A DNA stretch of 64,000 nt from Apiotrichum sp. Y4204 (lineage: Eukaryota > Basidiomycota > Tremellomycetes > Trichosporonales > Trichosporonaceae): NCBI GenBank assembly GCA_025531455.1, contig JAMYHL010000080.1:1-64000 (forward strand), in the 5' to 3' direction. Under the pieces are notes generated by a model. That model made no database searches. It saw only the letters and a program-made list of their open reading frames with translations, and was not told the origin of the DNA. Positions 33,361 through 45,258 of the stretch are shown one piece after another (position 1 is the first letter of the stretch; every line of letters begins with the position of its first letter). Position numbers and translations under genes: made by a program.

Positions 33361-35785
33361 GAAAATACTCATTTCAGTAGTCGCAGTCTTAACAAGATGC
33401 GACTGTGGTGAGCTTTTTGTACTTTTTCATCACCCTGCACGCACGCATGCACGCCGTCCCCCGTGCGTTCCGGGCAATTGTTACATATGGGATGGCATTT
33501 TGGGACCGCTGCAGCTTGCTGGCGCTAAGCGCGCAAAGTGTGATGCCACGGGAAGCGAAACGCGTTTATAGATCCATATCGACATGCAGTTGCGCGTTCC
33601 GCAAATCTCGAGAAGAGCCACTATCAAAGGATACGACTGGACGTCGGGCGAGATGAGCGGGGCCGCTAATCCCGCACGGGGAGAAGACTCGGCAGCGGTC
33701 GTGTGACTAGTAACGAAAGAACTCGGAACTCGAGACCAGTTCTTTGCAGAACACTGCAGCCACGATCCTATCGCTCGTCCCTTGCTCACATTACTTGGCA
33801 GCGAGACATCTCCCTCTTCCATTCGCTACGGCGTAGAACGTGTGTGATAGACCAGCGAGCTCAACGAATGACATGAGCTGAGCACCCGGAACTGGCCGAC
33901 GTCTGGGCAGGTTAACGATCACAGCAGGCCCGAGCGGGATTGCTCAGGTGACTTTTGACGTGCGCCACCTTCTGCTGCAGGCTGCAAGCTGCAAGCTACG
34001 AAGCTACAAAGGTGCAAAAGAGCCGTGCACCGCTTCCGGCTGCTTCTTTCCCCTCTTTCATTGAGATGTCGGCTTGGGTCAGCGATGTGATTGCCTTGAG
34101 CTTCAAAGACTGTTCGGCTGCGCTCAACCCTACGCGTTGCCCCAGACTGCCACAGGCCACAGGTTCTGGGTACCGGCCGGTCCTCCAGGGTATACCAGGT
34201 CAGGATGGTTCGTATCTCCTAGATACGCTTGTGTCGGCACAAGTAGCAGAGGGAATGAGTTGCATGGCGTCGCGGAGGTATCCCGTGGCTGCTCGCAAAC
34301 CCGATGGCCGATAGTATGGTGGAATGCGGCTGGTTGTGGAGGTTACTCCGTGGAGGACAGAGAGTCTGGCCCCGGCAATGAGAGTCACTTCGGGACGAGA
34401 TTCAGAGCGACGGCCAAGGCAGGCAGCCATGTCCCGACGTTCCTATGTCCGGGGACGACGATGGCGGTGGCAAAACACAATTGAACGCGAATGTGTGGTC
34501 CTGTGATCCGTAATTCTTATCCTGTCCTCTTGGAGCTTTTCCGGCGCCACCCGCCAGGAGACTTTGTGCATTCCGGAAGTTCCGAATCTGCCTCCATTGA
34601 TGCATACCCCAGCTCCTCGAGAGGCAACTACGACTACCTCTGGCCACGCTGCAGGCCGTGAGCAAACTGGCAAGTGTTAAACCGTTTAAACGGCAATCTG
34701 GCACGCCAAAGTGCCAGGTTGGAGACGGCAAAACGCCACAGTGGCGTTGCTGTGTGTCCATGTGTGTGTCGCCGGTCTCGTGCCGCTGCTCTATGCTTGC
34801 GGCTGGCAGGCCGGTGGTATCGCGGTCAGAGGGTACTTCCCCATCCCAGGCATCCCCCCGATCCCAATGAGCAAATGAGGGTAAGGGGGGTTCATTCCCA
34901 CAGAGGGGGCCAGAGCGCCTTCCCTCCGCCGGTGGCGTCGTCCCTGTCTGCAGACTTGAAGCACGAGTGCAGAGCTCAGGATTGCCAGCACAGCCGCTGT
35001 CTCGGTCTGCGGCTGGTCTGCGACCTCGAAGCAGGCTAATCAAAAACTCGCAAGACTGCAAGACTCCAAGGCCTCATGACCTGATCTGGGACATGCACAC
35101 ACTCACCACGAACGCCCCCCACACACAAAGATCCCATAGCCGCCTCCACACAGGCGACACACACCACACACACACGCAAGCCGCAGGCAAGCCGAAACGG
35201 GGCCGCGATCGTTTGGTTCCAGTCGGGGCGCGCGAGCCGCGTTCCTGGATCCTGCAGCGATATGACACCCTCAGCCCAGCATCCAGGTGGGTTGGTTTCT
35301 GCTTCTGGCGTCTCGCTCATCTCTTGGGCTCACGCAGCCCGACGCTCGCGGGCCAAGGAGGAGACATGAAGAACCTACTCGACCTGCTGCCGTTGCCGCA
35401 GAGGCAATGCGCTATGTCCTCGTGCGTCGGCGTGTGGGTGGCTTACCTCGAGGTGTGTGTCGCCAACGAACAAGAGTAAGAGTTTGTGTGGCCCAGCCGT
35501 GTGTATGTTCATTGTTCTTTGCCTGCTTCCAACAATGAACCCAACAGGTCAATAGTTTAGAACTTGGTATCACAACAACACTCACCCTCGCGTCACCAAC
35601 AACACAAAAGGACCCCCGACTACTTCTCACCTCTTCACCATCTCCCTATCTCCCTCCCAGGCAACGTGCCAACATCATATATAGGACTCCCCGACGTCCC
35701 CCCTCTTCATTACTCATCCTCACTCCTCCCTGCTTCGTAGCCTTCAGCCGACGAACGCCTTCATCGAGACCAGAAGCCTCCAACC
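33361..35785. other. Intergenic, 2.4 kb, no supported gene
   Basis: No credible coding region. A 12-bp palindrome (CCGTTTAAACGG) lies at 34682-34693. The right end is the promoter of the six-cysteine gene. Confidence 0.5.
35678..35683 (+). promoter_or_regulatory. TATA box of the six-cysteine gene at 35786
   Basis: TATATA about 105 nt upstream of the start codon, within otherwise C/T-rich DNA. Confidence 0.5.
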
Positions 35786-36576
35786 ATGGCATCCAACCCG
35801 ACGTGCTTGCACGAGTCGTTCTCTCTTGTCACCGAGTCGCATCACCGCCGCGGCTCCAGCATGAGCAGTAGCAGCTCGCTGTCCGGCGACGACGACCTCA
35901 TGACTGTCGAGACGGCCGCCTCCATCCTCATGTCCATGAGTACGTGACGCGTCAGAGTTTGACGCGGTAATCGATTGTCCTTGTGTTGACACATGCAGGC
36001 CTGCACGGTACACCCCAGTCGACGCCCAACACCACCCCGAGTCCCGAGTGGTCGCCCTCGCCTCTCCTCTTATCGCCGGGCCCGTCAACCACCCTCGCAT
36101 CCGTCACTGTCAGCATCCCCCCCGCCTCGCCGCCGAGGCCAAACACCTCGTCGTCGGACACAGTCTCTTCCAACCTGACCCGCTCGACCCGTAACACGCG
36201 CGGCCGCCAAGCCCCCCGGCACCGCCCAAACAGCGCGCCATACGCGGTCGACGACGAGGACTTGTCAGGCTACACCACCGACGAGCGGCGCGCGATCCTC
36301 TCGCGTCCCAAGCGTGACCGCCCCAAGGCCAAGTCTATCGTGAGTTGGTTTGTTTACCCAGGTAATGGCCACTGTACTAACCGCCAGGCCGACTTTTTGC
36401 GGCAGCCCCACAAGTACTACCGCGTGGCGCAGCCGTGCACGCGGTGCGCAAAGAGCGGGTGGGCCTGTATGAAGCTCGTCCCCCAGACTGTGAACAACAA
36501 GCCTGGGCCCGCGCGCGGCCACGGACGCGGCTGCGTGTCGTGCCACAAGAGCGCATGCTCCTTTGTGGCCGAGTAA
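35786..36576 (+). CDS. Small protein with C-terminal six-cysteine (zinc-cluster-like) motif
   Basis: Three exons (35786-35939, 35999-36339, 36388-36576) give 227 residues. The last intron has a clear TACTAAC branch site. The N-terminal two-thirds are Ser/Thr/Pro-rich with no fold visible. A basic segment (RSTRNTRGRQAPRHRP) and an acidic/charged block (DDEDLSGYTTDERRAIL) come before the end domain. The last ~45 residues contain six cysteines spaced C-x2-C-x6-C-x21-C-x2-C-x4-C (starting PCTRCAKSGWAC). The first half copies the start of the fungal Zn(II)2Cys6 pattern; the loop is longer and the domain is C-terminal, not N-terminal. Zinc binding and any DNA-binding role are inference. The gene at 45259 has the same layout. 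No known name is recognised. Confidence 0.8.
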
Positions 36577-39149
36577 AACGGCGCACATTGCGTCCAGTGG
36601 ACTGTTGTACCGACGACGTGTGTCATTTAAATAGTTGTCCCTATCCTTGTGATCCTTGTGTGTACCCCCCCTTGTCACCTTTGTAGTTTGCCCATGCTGG
36701 GGCGAGGACTATGCAATGCAGTTTGTGAACCAGTAGCGTGTGCGAGGACAGGTCCAAGTCAGATGCGTTGCTTTACCCAACTCAATGCACATTGGCCCCA
36801 TCACCAAGGCGGATCACAAAGGTCATTCGCAACATACCGAATAAGCCGGTCCGGCACAGCCCCAGCGCGCCGGGTCGTGCGTGTTTCCTTGGAAGCTTCA
36901 GAATGTGCATTGGGCATTGAGTGGGGCAGCGATCGGCAGAAGACATGCCATGACCAACCAACCGACTACCGTGAGGGAGGAGCGACTGCGCAGCGCCGGG
37001 CCCCACGGCTCCCCCACAGCCACCGCCGGCCCGGCCTGCTGTTCCCCGCCGACACTTCCATTTGCCACGCCGCCGCATTCCGCAACGCCCTGAGGCCGAT
37101 ACCTGAAGTGCTTGTGGATGCCGGTGAGATCGGGGCGCTGGGCGCTCCTTTCTCGGACGTGGCGGAGACGGGAACGGATAGGATGTATGTACATGCTCGC
37201 AACGCCTCAGGCGCGCCTGGCACGGTCCCTCCGGGGGTAAGTGATCAGGGAGCGTGAGTTGAATCCAGCGATTCCATGCTCGTTGAGTAGCGAGCTGTCA
37301 ATGCGCAGTCACCGGGGAGTTGGCCGATAGCGTAGGGGGCAGCATTGGGCAACGTGTCCTGCAGCCGAGGGCCCGTCCAGCTGTCTGGGAGAGAACTGAC
37401 ATGCACTCGGAGTAACTCGTCCTTTCGGTTCCGCTCAGGGAGAATGACCCCTTGCTCGATAGCGGAGCGCACTGGGCGTCGGCGGTGTCGGCGAAAAGGA
37501 GGACGGCGACGGTCGGGAACCGCGACGGTCCCATCCATGAACGTGCTCTAGTGTCAAGAACGACATTGCGGCTCTTTTCCGCGCCTACTTCTGAACTTCT
37601 GTCACGCGGACGGAGAGAGCGGAGGCCGCACACCGCCGAGCCGCCTGTTACCGATGGGGGACGTGCGGCGGAGAGGGCGTGCCGCTAGGTGAGACATAAA
37701 CGTGGACAAGACGGAAAATGGGCGGAACCCGACATGAGATCGAAAGGGAGGAAATGTGGAAAGGGAATGACCGGAACATGCAACAGAACAGAGTGCAACG
37801 ACCAGACCGGAAAAGAACAGACGACGCGATGCCCACAAAAGACAACAGGAATGCAATTTCAAGTGCGAAATGATGGAACACCGAAACGAGGAAGAGGACG
37901 CAGAGGTCAACCGGATGGAGCAGGAGCGCAATGCGCATCTCTGTTCCGTGCTCTCCAAGTGCAGACCCCACCACTCGCACGGGACATTCCCCAGAGATGC
38001 AGCAGCTCCTGCCTCTTTCTCATTGTCATGAGCTGCTTGTGGTAAGTGGTGGAGGGTTAGACGGACAGGACCCCTGGGCTGCGATCGAGGAGGTATGTCA
38101 GCCGCGTCCCTGCTCAAGAGGTTGAATATCAGGCGCGGCATGGCAGAGCACCGTCGCGCGTCGCTCATTTGCAGTAAGTTGCAACTGGTCAGACACGAGG
38201 TCAGAAGTTGAGCGGGTGTGTCACTTTATTCACATTCGAAACGAGACAACGACCATCATACCTACTGTCCCAGTGTGGAGTGATTCCAACTCGAGTGCGC
38301 TCCCTCTTGAGCGCGGCATCGTTATCAACAAGGTAGGATGCGCTCGTGTCCGTAACCGGAAACGAATCCAAGTCGCGACTCACGTTTTGGTGAAATGTAG
38401 ATCTTAGCGAGGTGTCAGGACGCGTCCATGGTTGTCGGAGAAACAGTGGCTGCAAGCCCGTCCACCGTCCACCCCAGCCACCGACGACAGCCGCCGACCG
38501 GACACCTGGCCAGGGGAATTCCGACATTGTGCGACGTTTCGAGCGCGGATGTTGCGGTGGAACTGGGAGTTAAGAGTCCGATATCGCGGGTGGGAAGGGG
38601 GAGCAATGTGGAGCGGGATGCAGAACGCGCGGGGTGCTGCTCCAAAGTGCTCGCGCGTGCCAGCACGAGCCAGAAGACTGCAGCTCCAGTGCCCTCTCCC
38701 GTATGCTGGCATCTTCTGGGGTAGGAACTCCGGTCCGGAGATTACCTTCACGTGATTTTTGCGTGGATGTCGCGTGCTATCTGCATTCTCATTGGGCCAT
38801 TGGGCGAGTGTCCAGACTGACCCTTGATGACGTCAGACTTTTCTCCCCCTCAACAACCACCGATATGGGTCCTTGGTGGGGCTTTTCTCACCAGCCATAC
38901 TCTCCCCAGCAAGCAGTAGGTGGTGCTGGTCGTCGTCGAGGACGAGTACGATACTGCCATTTAAGCCTTGCACACCATCCCAGATACAGTCCTCTTTCTC
39001 TTTTCCCCATCTCACAACAGCACACACACACGCATACACGCACACCTCACACTACGCTTTCTTGGACATAGACGCATCCGCTCATCACATTACCAACCAT
39101 AACACACACACTCGACACACAAACCATTCCCGGATCCACTTTTACCAAA
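36577..39149. other. Intergenic, 2.6 kb, no supported gene
   Basis: Open frames over 36649-37257 and 37602-38168 were examined and look like chance. The right end is the C/A-rich leader of the TPR gene. Confidence 0.5.
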
Positions 39150-40378
39150 ATGACCCGCGACAGCGACGCAATGGACGTCGACCCCGTACCCTCCCCGCCT
39201 GTTGAAAAGGTTTCCGACAGCGTGCCCGGCACCGCCACGCCCAGCGAGAAGATGCCGACCGACGAGATCCCGGCGCCCGCCGACAGCATTCCCGCCGATA
39301 AGACGCCCGCTGATGAGACCCCCGCGGATAAGGGCAAGGACAGGGCGTCCCCGCCTCCGTGGACGCGGCCGGCGGAGCCCAAGACTAACGGCGACGCGGC
39401 GCCTTCTAGCGGCCCGACATCTACACCATCTGAGAAGCCCGCCGAGAAGCCTTCCGAGCCCGCTGGAGCATCCGCATCGGCTGGACCATCGGCTGGACCC
39501 TCCGCCGGACCCTCGTCATCCAAGCCGTCGCCCGGCCCATCCACCGCAAAGAACGAGGAGGAGGACGAGGCTACCGCCCTCGCAGAACTCCTTAAGGGTG
39601 TCCCCGAGCCAGACGTCAAGGTGAGTTCTGGCGTTGTGTTGCAGTCCAAGACTTTTCTAACTCCAGGCTGTCCTGAACAAGGAGCGCGCACCAGGCGCAC
39701 AGCTCGACGCAGCATCTCTCTCCGTTCCTCAGCTCTTTGGCCTCGTCGACAAGGCGCTGGCACTCAAGGTGGACGGTAACAAGGCGTTCACGGCCAAACC
39801 GAAGCCGAACCTCGAGCTCGCCCGCGACGACTACATCCGCGCGCTGGACTGCCTCCCTGCCGTGCCGAAACACCTGCCCCTCCCCGGCCCCGAGGAGGAC
39901 CGTATTCGGGAAGTGAGCGACGAGGAGGCGGAGCAGATTGAGCTCGACTTCCTCGCCGGCCCCGCGCGCGTGCGCGCCGACAACGCCGTCCGCGACGCCC
40001 AGAAGGCGCTGTGGGGCAACCTCGGCGCCGTGTACTCGAAGCTGCCGGGCAAGGAAAAGGAGACGGTCGAGGCGTGTACCAACGCCCTCAGGTTTGACCC
40101 GACATACGAAAAGGCGCTTCTCCGCCGCGCAACCGCCAACGAGCGTATCGGGACGTGGAGCTCGCTCGTCGCTGCCCAGAATGGTGAGTTACTGAACCAA
40201 CTGCGTTTTGTGGATAGTTGCTGACGTTATAGACTGCGCGGTGCTCATGACCCTCCTCCCGCCGGACGCGGACGCGCTCGTGGGCGTGCGCAAGGCGCTC
40301 GACGTGCTTCCCGCCAAGATCGGCAACGCAAAGAAGAAGGAGACGGCCGACGTTGTCGGCAAGATGGGCACCTTGTAA
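39150..40378 (+). CDS. TPR protein, TTC1-like Hsp70/Hsp90 co-chaperone
   Basis: Three exons (39150-39620, 39667-40183, 40233-40378) give 377 residues. The first ~150 residues are a disordered Pro/Ser/Ala/Glu region with degenerate tandem motifs (IPADKTPADETPADK; SAGPSAGPSAGPSS). From about residue 165 there are three TPR-like helical hairpins. The first reads VDGNKAFTAKPKPNLELARDDYIRALDCLP; later ones are NAVRDAQKALWGNLGAVYSKL and ALRFDPTYEKALLRRATANER. The C-terminal stretch LDVLPAKIGNAKKKETADVV matches in position the 'LPKQIEERNE...M' tail of TTC1-type proteins. Such proteins bind the C-terminal EEVD of Hsp70/Hsp90. The last TPR lacks some usual carboxylate-clamp residues as far as I can judge. 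Assignment to the TTC1 group is by arrangement and therefore moderate. Confidence 0.85.
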
Positions 40379-42144
40379 CATGCGGACGGGACGGACGTTG
40401 TCACACATATATCACGATACCACGCCGGAACGGCTATGACGGGAAGGGAGGAGAGACGGGGTGACGAAATGGAGATATACCCCGGTCCTGGACGGACCAC
40501 AATCAAAAAGCATTATCAGCATGTAGATGTTAGATCGCATACCCACTGTCTGGACCGTTGCTGAAGTCTAGGGATCGTAGCCGAACGACTGACCATCTGA
40601 CCAGACCATCTAACCCTCCTTGAACTGTAAACTGACGATAGTATCGAGGAGAGCAAGGCGAGCTTTTCCATTCCTGCCGACGGCCATCGAGCATAGGCGC
40701 TCCACAAATGTGATTCGTGTCACCTGTTCTCCCGCCATGTCCTGCAACGAGATCCGACCCGGACCGACGTCTCTAGCTGGCAATGTGCTTCGTATTGGCA
40801 GTCCCAGCTGTTGGAACTTGCAGGATACACCTCCTGTTCCGTGACTGTCGAGGCGGCCTGCTGCCCCGCCATCCACCTGGTCTCTCTGGCCTATGCTAGA
40901 GCTCCCGCGTACAGTACTACTCTCCATCAGACTGATGTCGCTCGAGGTCAATTGCCCGCTCGCCAGCAACAGTCAGGGTCGATGGGTGGTTAGTCTCTAG
41001 AGCACGCTATCAACCGGCACCGAGGCGCGGCTTTTACCACTCGAGGCCAACCTTTGAGACGGTGACTATCCCCTCCCCCGCGACTGGCGCCTGCGGAATC
41101 AGCAGTTAGCGGGACCAACAGGGTTTAGTCAGAGATTCTGCAGATATGGCTTACACCAGTCGTGCTGCTAGGCGACGATCTCGTTCGCAGTGCAATAAGA
41201 TGCAGTCAATCTGTCATGAACTCCTCCTGTGTACTACGACTCCCAATGTGCGTCTCATGTAAGCCCACGGTGCGAACTTCTATGCGTTCTCATTATGGTG
41301 GGAGAGGGAAGTGCGGCGACAGACCTCGAGGAATGGGCCGGGTGGGCGAGGGGCTTTCATCTGGGTGTGGTGGAGTGCACGATGATTTTAAGCATCATCG
41401 GGATTGCACTGCTCGAATTGACGCGCCACCAGGGGGAATTAAGCTGTGCAGGTCACAGCAGTACAGCAGTTCCCTCCTTCAGATGCACATGAAGCTCTGT
41501 CAATACTGGTCATGCAAGCTCATGCATATGCACTTCGGCTCGCGCCGCTCAGCTCTGGGGACTTCAGCAAACAAATCATGCATGGCTGAGCGTTGGCTAT
41601 TGGACAGAGTCTCGTCTGGCCGCCTGGTGCGGCTGACGCCAGCTCTCGCGGGTCAAGTAAGCTTGTTTTACAGTCCGGCGGAAGGGGAGGGACTCGGATA
41701 GTCTGCCCCCGAGAGCAGGGTTGCCGGCAGAACGACCATCTTCTGGTGCTCGAGTTCTCTGGTCTTGGATCCAATGCATCTGGGAATCTTATACATTGTC
41801 CCCTGGCGGCTGTTTCTGCGCTGAGCGGATGCAGCGGATGGGATCCTGATATCCTGAAAAAATGGCTGCCAAGAACAGAGTGTGGTGGCGAAGAAACTGT
41901 TGGCGGTCTAAAAGTCGCCCCAAGGCGGTGCTCGACCATCCGGGCAGCGAGCAATCTCTCATCCGCGCATCTGCAACAACAAGAGGGAATAACACACAAA
42001 GCACCGACGGAATAGCTTTCTCCATCTTTCAGACCTTTCCCACAACTCATCTCCTTGTCTTCACATTCTTGTGCATCCACCGCATCCACATCCTCATCCA
42101 CATCCACTCTCTCGCAACCTCCGAACCCACTCTCGATCCCAATA
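40379..42144. other. Intergenic, 1.8 kb
   Basis: No supported gene. The right end is a C/T/A-rich leader (CATCCACATCC-like) for the gene at 42145. Confidence 0.5.
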
Positions 42145-42708
42145 ATGGAGAAGCAGCACCTCCAGCAGGCACCGCCGTATACCGAGACTGCGGCGCCAGG
42201 CATGGGCGCTCAGCAGTACCACAGCCCCGTCGCCTCGCAGCCTCCGTCCGCGCCCGTCCCGCAGCAAAACACCGGCCAGGCGTGGTCGCCGGAACAAATC
42301 CCGCCGCAGCAGCTGGGCTCGTACCAGCCCGGATTCCAGCAGCAGCCGATGGGCCAGCCGATGATGATGATGGCCCCCGGGGGCCACCCGGTGCCGACGC
42401 TCGACTGGTGTCCTGTCACCCCGGACCACCAACACGTCGAGAAGACCAACCGCGGCGGAATGGGCGTCATCATCGGCGTGGTCGGCACTGCAATGTGTCT
42501 TCCGTGTTTCCTTGTCGCGTGAGTCCCCGAGTCCAGAGTGGCCACCTCGTCGGTGGCGGTCAGAGGCTCCGCGAATCGGTCGTCCTTGCTGCGTGTTTCT
42601 CCGTCACGCACCCCCGTTACCTCGCTAACGCCCAGCATCCCGATGGATACGCGCATCTCGTGCCGCGAGTGCATGTACGTGATCAAGGCCGGCTGGGGCG
42701 GCATGTAA
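42145..42708 (+). CDS. Pro/Gln-rich small membrane protein, LITAF/BRI3-like layout
   Basis: Two exons (42145-42518, 42636-42708) give 148 residues. Residues 1-90 are rich in Pro, Gln, Met and Tyr. Then come a cysteine (LDWCPVT), a hydrophobic segment (MGVIIGVVGTAMCLPCFLVA) containing C-x2-C, and a C-terminal CREC pair (RISCRECMYVIKAG). The order 'Pro-rich N-terminus, cysteine, short hydrophobic helix, CxxC' is that of LITAF- and BRI3-type monotopic endosomal/lysosomal membrane proteins. The first CxxC of a true LITAF domain is incomplete here, so membership is doubtful. The start is the first ATG; an in-frame upstream extension has no ATG. Function is unknown. Confidence 0.75.
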
Positions 42709-43873
42709 TCGCGAGCCCAATCGAACGCTGCGTTCAGACGCAGCGGAATCGCGCCCACAGCCAACACTGTGCAATCCGACACGTCCCCTCGTCCATTCTA
42801 GCCTCCCTCTCACTCTCTCCTCACTTCCATGCCCTACACGACACTACCGACCCCTTCAGCTAATCAGCTTGTATTTCTGTGCCATGCCATGACGGGTCTG
42901 TCCGTCACGTTGATCGTCATGAGGGATCGCGGGGGGATCATGTCTTGTGGTCGTTGGCTTCTCCGATTCTCTGACTCTAACCCTCACTCGCGCATATCTT
43001 TCCATTCTTTCGCACTCTGACTGTCTGGCGCTCTAAAGCACTTAATTATCCTATGCAGAGACGACACCCTCAGCCACACGCTCTCTCGTAACAGATAGCC
43101 CGGCATGCAATCGCTATCCTCCATCGATCTGCCGATCCGTTGATGGCTTGTCGTGGCTGAGACTGCTGTCGCATCGCAACCACCACACTGATCGCCGTCG
43201 GAGCGGCGTCGCGCTCTCCGGTGTCGCAATTCGTACTGTCGGAGGAGCAGGCACGATGCGATGATGCCAGGCCATAGACCGCCAAGATCCCAAGGCGGTG
43301 TTGCGGTGTCCATTGGAGCAATTGTTGTTGATCTGCGCTGATCGTGCTGTGACGTGGTTCCGCGTGTTGTGCGCATGAATTCACCCTGAAGCGGAGAGTA
43401 ATACCATCTCCGCTTCCTATCTCCGCACCCCATCCACCGCCCACCGCTCCTCACCACGACACACCCAACGTTTCCTCAACCCATGTTCCATACGTTCCAT
43501 ATTCCCATCCGCCACACTCTCCACGACTCCTCCAAATGTTGATGCCTACAGACCTCGTCCTCCACATATCCATGCGTTACTCTGCAGCAACCTCGGGGCC
43601 CGAGATGAGTCATGTCGTGTGCGCGGGCGCGTCTGTGCGCGTACTGCCTGCTGCGCATCGTTCCATCTCTTGTCCTCACCCACTGCACGCCTGACGTATC
43701 CTCCATGTCCCTCCCATGTCTCTGACTCTCGGCTTGACCAATACGCGCTCCACAACGCTTCGTCCACGGTCCATCGTCTCGCGACAACATATATAACTCA
43801 CTGACGTCTAACACTGACCCGTATCTGACCGTCCCCATTCATTTCAAGTACATACTCCACACCCCGACCCACA
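42709..43873. other. Intergenic, 1.2 kb
   Basis: No supported gene. The right end is the promoter of the gene at 43874. Confidence 0.5.
43791..43797 (+). promoter_or_regulatory. TATA box (TATATAA) of the gene at 43874
   Basis: Consensus TATATAA 83 nt upstream of the start codon. Confidence 0.6.
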
Positions 43874-44305
43874 ATGACCACTGCCCTGCTCCCCAAGCTC
43901 GCCGCTTTCGTATCGCTCGACACCAGCTCCAACCCGTCGCTGCGCTCGCTCCTGCGCCTCTCATGGGTTAGCCTCGGCACCGGCATCTTCTTCCTCGTCT
44001 TCATCTCCTTCTTCGTCGTCTTCCCCATCGCGTTCCTCTTCGAAGTCGTCCTCCAGGGCGAGCGCCAGTTCAGCGAGGTGCGCGACCGCATCGCGGACAG
44101 TGTGCCGATCAACGTCTCCTTGCCTTTCCCGCACTCGTTTGCCCTCACCATCCCCACCCTCCCGAACTTTGCTCTCCAGCTCCCGCGCGAAAAGGCAACC
44201 CAGATGGACTGCGAAATGTCCCAGTGTGAGCCCGTGCGCGACTGTGCGTCAACAGTGTTAGGAGTAGCAGCTGACGATGGCAGTCGACGTCTAGGCTGGG
44301 ACTGA
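43874..44305 (+). CDS. Small single-helix membrane protein, 3' structure uncertain
   Basis: An ATG after a consensus TATA box opens a frame of 143 residues. The N-terminus is amphipathic, followed by a strong hydrophobic helix at about residues 29-56 (WVSLGTGIFFLVFISFFVVF). The next segment carries an N-glycosylation sequon (NVSLPF). The last ~25 residues, after a Cys-rich stretch (MDCEMSQCEPVRDC), have a different character. Two donor-like sites (GTGAGC at about 44226, GTGCGT at about 44242) and good acceptors at about 44329 and 44369 lie nearby, so the true C-terminus may be spliced and differ. No family is recognised. I take the 5' part as real and the 3' end as provisional. Confidence 0.6.
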   Translation: MTTALLPKLAAFVSLDTSSNPSLRSLLRLSWVSLGTGIFFLVFISFFVVFPIAFLFEVVLQGERQFSEVRDRIADSVPINVSLPFPHSFALTIPTLPNFALQLPREKATQMDCEMSQCEPVRDCASTVLGVAADDGSRRLGWD

Positions 44306-45258
44306 GATCTTAGTCTGTTAACAATTTCAGTGAGCGTCAGCAGCCGTATATCGCTGACCCCAACCAGCCTTTAACAAGAATGCGCAGGCACGGCCAACAG
44401 CACGGTCTTGGATCAAATGTGAATAGAATCCAAAGACACTCGCCCCCTCCGGCCGGGTGCGATTCGCCCGTGACACCCCCGACACTGCTCAGCTCGCCGG
44501 CGCCGCTTGGCTAGGTGCATCGTGTACATAAGTCCAAGAGCATGCTGCACTGTTCCGCCCGCGAAACACTCGCTCGCGCTGTCGGCTCGGCCCCGGCCCG
44601 AGCCCCGTAATAGCGACAATATCGATGTGATACCTCGCGCTGCCTCGATGAGAAGTCTAATAAGATGAATAAATGAACAAGAACATGTGAAGCGGAAACG
44701 TACTGACTCGATTGCACCGCAAATACCAGCTGGGAGCGTCAGTGTTGTTCTCGTACTGCGGGGTACGTAGGCTAGCTTGCGATAGACTCGGGTCAAGGGA
44801 CGACAACCAGAAAGTCAAGTCAGAAGAGCCAGGGCTAGGTAACTTTCAACATTCCACGAGTAGCCAGATTACCCAGCCCCTCGTCCCCGCCCTTCACTTT
44901 ACAATCTCCGATCCACAAGCTGCGCTTGTTGGACTCGTTGGAGTGTTCGGGACTGGGAGTCTGGAGCCCATTGCGGGCCTAATGTATTAGACTGTTGCAT
45001 GCATGATAAAATCAAAAACCGTCGGCCGCGATTATTTTTGGGAAGGTGGTTCGTGGTTCTTTTGTGGCGCGGCGCAAACAGTGATCGCCTCGAGCGGTTG
45101 ACTGTACTCCTGTAGACCAGTCCTCTGCCCGCCTTCTCTGCCTCTCCGAGTTTGTCTACCATCCTGTTATCGACAGAATCTTCACAGTCTTCGACCATTA
45201 CTCCCATCAAGATATTTCCACATCATCCTCTCCAAACACACACACACACACACACACA
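44306..45258. other. Intergenic, 1.0 kb
   Basis: No supported gene, apart from possible extra exons of the preceding gene near its left edge. Confidence 0.45.
45237..45258. repeat. CA dinucleotide microsatellite ending at a start codon
   Basis: About ten CA units directly abutting the ATG of the next gene, hence probably within its 5' leader. Confidence 0.9.

Noticed and set aside
34402..35061. 219-codon minus frame
   Set aside because: No recognisable domain, no splice context and random-looking composition.
36649..37257. 202-codon plus frame
   Set aside because: No domain, competing frames on both strands, and codon use unlike the definite genes.
41862..42863. 333-codon plus-strand open frame
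   Set aside because: Runs out of frame across the two exons and intron of the gene at 42145; no domain and no suitable ATG.
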